Positions 14,660 through 18,456 of a DNA stretch of 18,456 nucleotides are shown here, one piece after another. Each line of letters starts with the position of its first letter. The stretch's first letter is position 1. The DNA is from CAZVYN01 sp964631125. Its GTDB lineage: Bacteria; Eisenbacteria; RBG-16-71-46; CAIMUX01. Under the pieces are notes generated by a model. It was not told the DNA's origin. It saw only the letters and a list, made by a program, of their open reading frames with translations, and did not search any database. The stretch is taken from assembly GCA_964631125.1 (NCBI GenBank), contig CAZVYN010000079.1, positions 1-18,456 of the forward strand, in the 5' to 3' direction. The translations under genes and the position numbers were made by a program.

Positions 14660-16308
14660 GACGTGACGCGAACGGGGATGGGCGGAGAACTGAAGGCGAG
14701 GACGCCGTCCTCCAGGAAGTGCAGCGTCACGCTGGTGGCGCCGACGTCGAGCCCCTCGAGGTGAAAGTTGAGGTGTTCGCCCCAGTGCTCGGGGTGTCGG
14801 ATCACGCGAACGACGCCGGGATCGCCCAATTCCATCACAATGCGCCAGTGTCCCTCGTCGAGTGAGATCTGCTCACACCCGGCATCGAGGAGGCGGATCG
14901 AGTAGAGCTCCGTCTGTTCGCCCACGCCGACTTGGAGGCGTCCGGGATCGGCCGTGTGATCACATCCTTCCGCGACGACTTCTCCCTCCAGGACGATCAC
15001 CGTCCAGATGCCGTTCTCCTTCAAGACGAAGCTGGGGGTCGTGTCGCCGGTCGGAGTGTCCGCGATCAGAATCGGGATCGGGCCCGACTCGTAGAGGAGC
15101 GCGCGACTCTCCCGCAGTTGCAGCCGTACGGTGGTCGCGCCAGGGCGATGTCCGACGAGATCGAACGCCCATCGGCGGCCCGAGGTCGGACGCAGCGTGG
15201 CGATCGTCGAGTCCTCCACCGTCCACTCCAGCGTGTGGAGCAACGGGAGGAGTTCGACGGGGAAGCGCTCCTCGTCGAGGAAGACGACATCGAAAGGAAC
15301 GCGCGAGGCGCCGGTCTCGGCGAAGAGCGGTCCGGTCGAAACGTCCGGCCCTTCGACCGGGTCGAAGTTCCAGGTCGCGGCCGAAGAGCCGTTGCGCGTG
15401 ATCACGACCGCGTCGGGCGGTGAGATCGGCCCCCCGCTGATCCGGATGGGGATCGGCGCCGACGCGAAGTCGCTGTGTCCTTCGTGCAGGAGCCTGAGTT
15501 CGAGGCTCGTTCCACCCAGTTCCAGCGCGCGCAGGCGCAACCGCCACGGCTGTCCGCCGATCGTCTCGACCTCGACCGGCTGCGGAGGCGACGGCAGCGC
15601 CCAGCCCAAGGACGAACCTTCCTCCAGGTCGTCGGGCGGGAGCGGCGCCCCATCCTCGTCGAGCCAGATGACTTCGATGATGGTGCTCGAACTGTCGGCG
15701 ATCAGCGGGATCTCGCCCGCGACCACTCCCTCACGCTGCGACGCGACTTCTTGGCCGCCGATCTGCACGATCAATCCGGAGATCGCGATCTCACCCGCCT
15801 CGCCCACCTGGATCGGAATCAGTTGCGAGCTGAAGTCGAAGTGATCGCCATGCAAGACGCGGAATCGCACCGAGGTCTCTCCGGCGCTAACGCCTCGGAT
15901 GGAGACGCTCCAGGGGGTGCCGGGCGCCCGCTCGCAGATCGCGACGGTGGGATTGCTCACCTCGAAGGCGAGCGAGAAGTCGGTGCACTCCGGCGCGAAC
16001 GAGACGCGGCTGCTGTCGGCGTCCAAGAAGACGATGGCGAGCGGCGCGAGGGTCGCGTCTACTCCGACTTCGATGGCGCCGAGCACGGTCCCTTCCCACT
16101 GCGAGGAGAGACGGGCGCCGTTTTGTTCGATGGTCAGACCGTCGACATCGACGTGCGTCGGGCACTCGGTCTTGGGCTGCGCAGGATTGTCCTCACCGCA
16201 GGAGGCGAGCCCGATGGTCGAGGCGGCGAGGAGAATGAGCAGAATGCAGCGCCAGGCAGCGCGGGGAGTCGACGTTGCCGGCCGGTTCGAAACGGGGTGC
16301 TGGGACAT
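14656..16308 (-). CDS. Lipoprotein with four internal Ig-like repeats and HxxHxDF motifs, coupled to the TonB receptor
   Basis: I do not recognise a named family. The 550-residue product has a lipoprotein signal (WRCILLILLAASTIGLASC, lipid-modified C37). The body holds four repeats of about 115 residues (about 55-169, 177-290, 299-415, 427-548). Each opens with a V/I-x-(I/L)-x-x-(N/G)G type strand and a FLD- or WLD-like segment, and closes with a pattern like PW.L.LRGL..G.TSL.LRLLH ... SxPIPI.V. In repeats 1 and 2 the closing hairpin carries HGDHFDF (H153, H156, D158) and HEGHSDF (H275, H278, D280). Repeats 3 and 4 have lost it, though repeat 4 carries HPEHWGEHLNFH. GGAGG lies 9 nt before the ATG, and its TGA overlaps the receptor ATG. 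A role as surface or periplasmic metal-binding partner of the receptor is inference. Confidence 0.85.
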   Translation of the reverse strand: MSQHPVSNRPATSTPRAAWRCILLILLAASTIGLASCGEDNPAQPKTECPTHVDVDGLTIEQNGARLSSQWEGTVLGAIEVGVDATLAPLAIVFLDADSSRVSFAPECTDFSLAFEVSNPTVAICERAPGTPWSVSIRGVSAGETSVRFRVLHGDHFDFSSQLIPIQVGEAGEIAISGLIVQIGGQEVASQREGVVAGEIPLIADSSSTIIEVIWLDEDGAPLPPDDLEEGSSLGWALPSPPQPVEVETIGGQPWRLRLRALELGGTSLELRLLHEGHSDFASAPIPIRISGGPISPPDAVVITRNGSSAATWNFDPVEGPDVSTGPLFAETGASRVPFDVVFLDEERFPVELLPLLHTLEWTVEDSTIATLRPTSGRRWAFDLVGHRPGATTVRLQLRESRALLYESGPIPILIADTPTGDTTPSFVLKENGIWTVIVLEGEVVAEGCDHTADPGRLQVGVGEQTELYSIRLLDAGCEQISLDEGHWRIVMELGDPGVVRVIRHPEHWGEHLNFHLEGLDVGATSVTLHFLEDGVLAFSSPPIPVRVTS

Positions 16309-16360
16309 CGGGTTGGACCTCCACTCGGGGCTCTTCTAGACTGCGCGGCGACCCGGTCAC

Positions 16361-16388
16361 ATTGATACCAACTTATCAATTGCGTCAA
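16361..16388 (-). promoter_or_regulatory. Candidate promoter and operator of the lipoprotein-receptor operon
   Basis: The plus strand at 16361-16380 is attgataccaacttatcaat, a perfect dyad with 7-bp arms (ATTGATA/TATCAAT) and a 6-bp centre. On the minus strand TTGACG (complement of 16383-16388) could be the -35, and TATCAAT, the far arm of the dyad, the -10, with 15 bp between; this spacing is short. The dyad would thus cover the spacer and -10, where a repressor would act. The start codon is 52 nt downstream. The dyad is AT-rich in a GC-rich genome and resembles Fur-family operators in style, but does not match a textbook Fur or Zur box. Confidence 0.55.
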
Positions 16389-16404
16389 GAGGGGAAGGAC
16401 GGCG

Positions 16405-17283
16405 ATGGAGAACTTGTCGAAACGAGCGAACTCGCGCCCGGGGGCGCTGCTCCTGCTCCTGGCCCTGGCCGGACCGTTAACCGGTTGTACTGGAGGACGT
16501 TCCGGTTCCTCCGCTGTCCCGCCACCGGCTCCTCGGGACACCCACGAACTGCTTCACGCGACCCTCTGGGTCCAGCGTGCGGCCGAGTTCGAGGCCGCCG
16601 GACAACAGGCGTACGCCACGGCCGAGGCGCAACTCGCGCGAGGGCTGGCGGATCCCACCTGGACGGCAGAGACCTCGCAGACCGGCGGCTTCGGTGGGTT
16701 GCCTGCGGCCGTCATCCTCGACGTCGACGAGACCGTCTTGGACAACTCGCCCTTCGAGGCGCGCCTGATCCGCGACACCGCGAACTACGACTCGACCACG
16801 TGGAATCCCTGGTGCCGAGAGGAGTCGGCCGAGCCGATCCCCGGGGCGCTCGAGTTCTGCCAGCGGGCGGCCGGGCGCGGCGTCACCGTCTTCTATCTGA
16901 CCAATCGACGCGAGAACCTGCGCGAGGCGACCCGCCGCAATCTCATCCGCTGCGGCTTCCCGATGGTTCAGGGTCGCGAAACCGTCATCACGCGCGCCGA
17001 CGCCGATCCCAGTGACAAGCTGGGCCGCCGCCAAGCGATCGCGAAGGACTTCCGTATCGCGCTGCTCGTGGGCGACAACCTCGGCGACTTCATCTCTCAG
17101 GACGGGCTGTCGACGGCCGAGAGGGAAGCGGTCGCGAATCGCTACGCCGACTGGTGGGGAACCCGGTGGATCATGATCCCCAACCCGATGTACGGCGATT
17201 GGGAGCAGGCGATCCTCGGACATGAACGCGGTCTCTCGGACGCGGAGAAGCTGAGCCGCAAGCGCGCGGCGCTGAAACACTAG
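16405..17283 (+). CDS. Class C acid phosphatase, 5'-nucleotidase lipoprotein e(P4) family
   Basis: This 292-residue lipoprotein belongs to the HAD-superfamily class C (DDDD) acid phosphatases, outer-membrane enzymes such as Haemophilus e(P4) that dephosphorylate nucleotides and related phosphates. The signal ends in the lipobox LTGC (C28). The nucleophile motif is ILDVDETVLDNS (D106, D108), followed by FYLTNRRE (motif II), the lysine region SDKLGRR (K205) and LLVGDNLGDF (D224, D228), so the four catalytic aspartates are present. Length fits the family. AAGGA (16395-16399) lies 5 nt before the ATG. It is divergent from the lipoprotein-receptor operon, and the dyad at 16361-16380 is only 24 nt upstream of this start, so it may be co-regulated. 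The stop TAG lies within a 21-bp tandem duplication. DedA follows 59 nt later. Confidence 0.93.
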   Translation: MENLSKRANSRPGALLLLLALAGPLTGCTGGRSGSSAVPPPAPRDTHELLHATLWVQRAAEFEAAGQQAYATAEAQLARGLADPTWTAETSQTGGFGGLPAAVILDVDETVLDNSPFEARLIRDTANYDSTTWNPWCREESAEPIPGALEFCQRAAGRGVTVFYLTNRRENLREATRRNLIRCGFPMVQGRETVITRADADPSDKLGRRQAIAKDFRIALLVGDNLGDFISQDGLSTAEREAVANRYADWWGTRWIMIPNPMYGDWEQAILGHERGLSDAEKLSRKRAALKH

Positions 17284-17309
17284 CGCGTGGCGCTGAAGCA
17301 CTAGCGCGC
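17268..17309. repeat. 21-bp tandem duplication spanning the phosphatase stop codon
   Basis: Unit one (17268-17288) is ggcgctgaaacactagcgcg plus t, and unit two (17289-17309) is the same with two changes. Each encodes ALKH-stop in the phosphatase frame, because 21 is a multiple of 3. The second stop is therefore an in-frame backup seven codons on. Confidence 0.88.
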
Positions 17310-17342
17310 AGCACGCGCCACGAACCGACGGAAGGACTTCGC

Positions 17343-17987
17343 GTGGAATTCGTTTCGGGTCTGGTCGACTTCTTCCTGCATCTGGACGAGCATCTCACTG
17401 CGCTGGTCACGCAGTACGGCGTCTGGACCTATGCGATCTTGTTCGCGATCATTTTCGCCGAGACCGGCCTGGTGGTGACGCCATTCCTGCCGGGTGACTC
17501 GTTGCTCTTCGCGGCCGGAGCGATCGCGGCGGGCGGCGCCCTCGACCCGTTCCTCCTCTTCGGGCTGCTCTCGGTCGCCGCGATCCTGGGGGACTCGGTC
17601 AACTACGCGATCGGCAAGTCGATCGGCCCCCGCGCGTTCTCCTCGAACAGCCGCTTCTTCAAGCGCGAGCATCTGGAGCGGACCCACCGTTTCTATGAGA
17701 AGCATGGCGGCAAGACGATCGTGCTCGCGCGATTCCTGCCGATCGTGCGCACCTTCGCGCCGTTCGTCGCCGGGATCGGAACGATGAACTACTCGAAGTT
17801 CGTCTTCTACAACGTCGCCGGCGCGCTGCTCTGGAACGGGCTGTTCATCTTCGCGGGATATCTCTTCGGGAACCTGCCGTTCGTGAAGAAGAACTTCGAA
17901 CTCGTCATTCTGGCGGTGATCTTCTTGTCGGTCTTGCCGATCGTCTTCGAAGCGTGGAAGGCCCGGCGCGAGGCCGCGCGCGCGTGA
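17343..17987 (+). CDS. DedA family membrane protein
   Basis: This 214-residue inner-membrane protein belongs to the DedA (SNARE-associated/VTT) family. Its members support membrane homeostasis and have been linked to phospholipid or undecaprenyl-phosphate recycling. The GTG start is supported by GAAGGA at 17331-17336, 6 nt upstream. Visible are the early re-entrant region FAETGLVVTPFLPGDSLLF (E40, D52), GDSVNYAIGKSIG (83-95), a cytosolic RFFKREHLERTHRFYEKHG segment, the hallmark ARFLPIVRTFAPFVAGI (129-145; R130, R136), and C-terminal membrane segments (about 155-175 and 186-203) with a basic end. Length fits the family. Its TGA overlaps the GTG of the next gene (GTGA), so the two are probably coupled. 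Confidence 0.94.
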   Translation: MEFVSGLVDFFLHLDEHLTALVTQYGVWTYAILFAIIFAETGLVVTPFLPGDSLLFAAGAIAAGGALDPFLLFGLLSVAAILGDSVNYAIGKSIGPRAFSSNSRFFKREHLERTHRFYEKHGGKTIVLARFLPIVRTFAPFVAGIGTMNYSKFVFYNVAGALLWNGLFIFAGYLFGNLPFVKKNFELVILAVIFLSVLPIVFEAWKARREAARA

Positions 17988-18456
17988 CCGCGCCGATTCC
18001 GCCGATTCCGCCGCTGCGCGACACGCTCGATGCGTTCCCGTCGCCCACGCCGGATCGACCGGGAGTTCTCTTGCGCGATCCACTCGGGTACGCCGAGGGT
18101 CTGCTGATCATCCCGCCTCTGCTCGCGAGCGGGCTGCGGTTCTTCGACGGCGCGCACACCGAAGATGAGCTGGCGGAGCATTTCGTCCACGCGACCGGCG
18201 ATCTGCGCGCGAGCGAGGCGGGACGCGCCATGGTGCGGCTGCTCCGCGAGCAAGGATTCCTCCAGTCGGACGAGTTCCTCGCGCGACGCGACGCACGCCA
18301 CCGAGCCTTCGCCGATTCGCCCGAACGACTCGCCGCGCACGCGGGATCGTCGTATTCCAGCGAACCGGAGGCGCTGCGCCTCCGGTTATCCGACTACTTC
18401 GCCGAGTACCTCGCTGCGTCCTCCGCCAACGCTGGAGTCGAGCCCGGCACCACCAC
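17984..18456 (+). CDS. amrB: AmmeMemoRadiSam system protein B (Memo family), N-terminal part; runs off the right edge
   Basis: The frame is open from GTG at 17984 to the window end (157 codons), and the start overlaps the DedA stop in GTGA. The start VTAPIPPIPPLRDTLDAFPS followed by LRDPLGYAEGLLIIPP matches the usual beginning of longer Memo proteins. Residues about 45-105 (FFDGAHTEDELAEHF ... VRLLREQGFLQ) look like a small winged-helix or PqqD-like module. ERLAAHAGSSYSSEPEAL (from about 120) opens the Memo domain, whose metal-binding histidines should lie past the edge. Memo (AmmeMemoRadiSam system protein B) genes are usually found with AMMECR1 and radical-SAM partners; none is visible in this window. 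Recognition rests on the N-terminus only. Confidence 0.85.
   Translation, partial: MTAPIPPIPPLRDTLDAFPSPTPDRPGVLLRDPLGYAEGLLIIPPLLASGLRFFDGAHTEDELAEHFVHATGDLRASEAGRAMVRLLREQGFLQSDEFLARRDARHRAFADSPERLAAHAGSSYSSEPEALRLRLSDYFAEYLAASSANAGVEPGTT
18363..18387. repeat. 25-bp perfect palindrome inside the Memo-type gene
   Basis: Arms aaccggaggcgc and gcgcctccggtt are exact reverse complements around one central t. It lies wholly in coding sequence (EPEALRLRL). In a GC-rich gene this may be chance codon usage, but the transcript would form a strong hairpin. Confidence 0.8.

Overview
The window is GC-rich, close to fully coding bacterial chromosome. Two large secreted proteins end in FlgD-like C-terminal domains, and one of them also carries FG-GAP propellers, GEVED, fibronectin-like and Cys-rich 'ACCLP' modules. 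Together with a TonB-dependent receptor and several lipoproteins this points to a diderm of the FCB-like candidate phyla; Candidatus Eisenbacteria or a near relative is my best guess, made from protein style only. I see no rRNA, tRNA, CRISPR array, transposase or phage gene.

Layout. Minus strand, left: a partial DEDDh exonuclease (1-809), preceded in transcription by a very long secreted subtilisin-like protease gene (837-5612) that an in-frame amber codon (3804-3806) splits into a protease half and a GEVED/Fn3/FlgD half. A 336-bp divergent intergenic region follows; it holds a perfect 19-bp inverted repeat 147 bp apart. Plus strand: a Fur-family regulator (5949-6332) and, 5 nt later, a secreted PhoD-like phosphatase, then a peroxiredoxin fused to a histone-H1-like Lys/Ala/Pro-rich tail (7808-8806). 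A 36-bp perfect palindrome (8868-8903) separates this from a convergent minus-strand block. That block, in transcription order, is a four-repeat lipoprotein (16308-14656), a ZnuD-like TonB-dependent receptor overlapping it by 4 nt (14659-12425), and a 14-blade FG-GAP protein (12322-8942). A perfect dyad overlaps the likely promoter of this block. Diverging from it on the plus strand are a class C (e(P4)-type) acid phosphatase lipoprotein, a DedA membrane protein and the start of an AmmeMemoRadiSam protein B (Memo) gene that runs off the right edge.

Working together (inference). The lipoprotein and receptor look like an outer-membrane uptake pair, plausibly for zinc or another metal, since the receptor plug resembles ZnuD and the lipoprotein carries HxxHxDF motifs. 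The dyad at its promoter is the kind of site a Fur-family repressor would use. The Fur-family gene in this window, coupled to a PhoD-type (metal-dependent) phosphatase, is a candidate regulator but nothing in the sequence proves the link. The most notable items are the amber-split protease, the inverted repeat that resembles an invertible promoter segment, and the peroxiredoxin with a DNA-binding-like tail.
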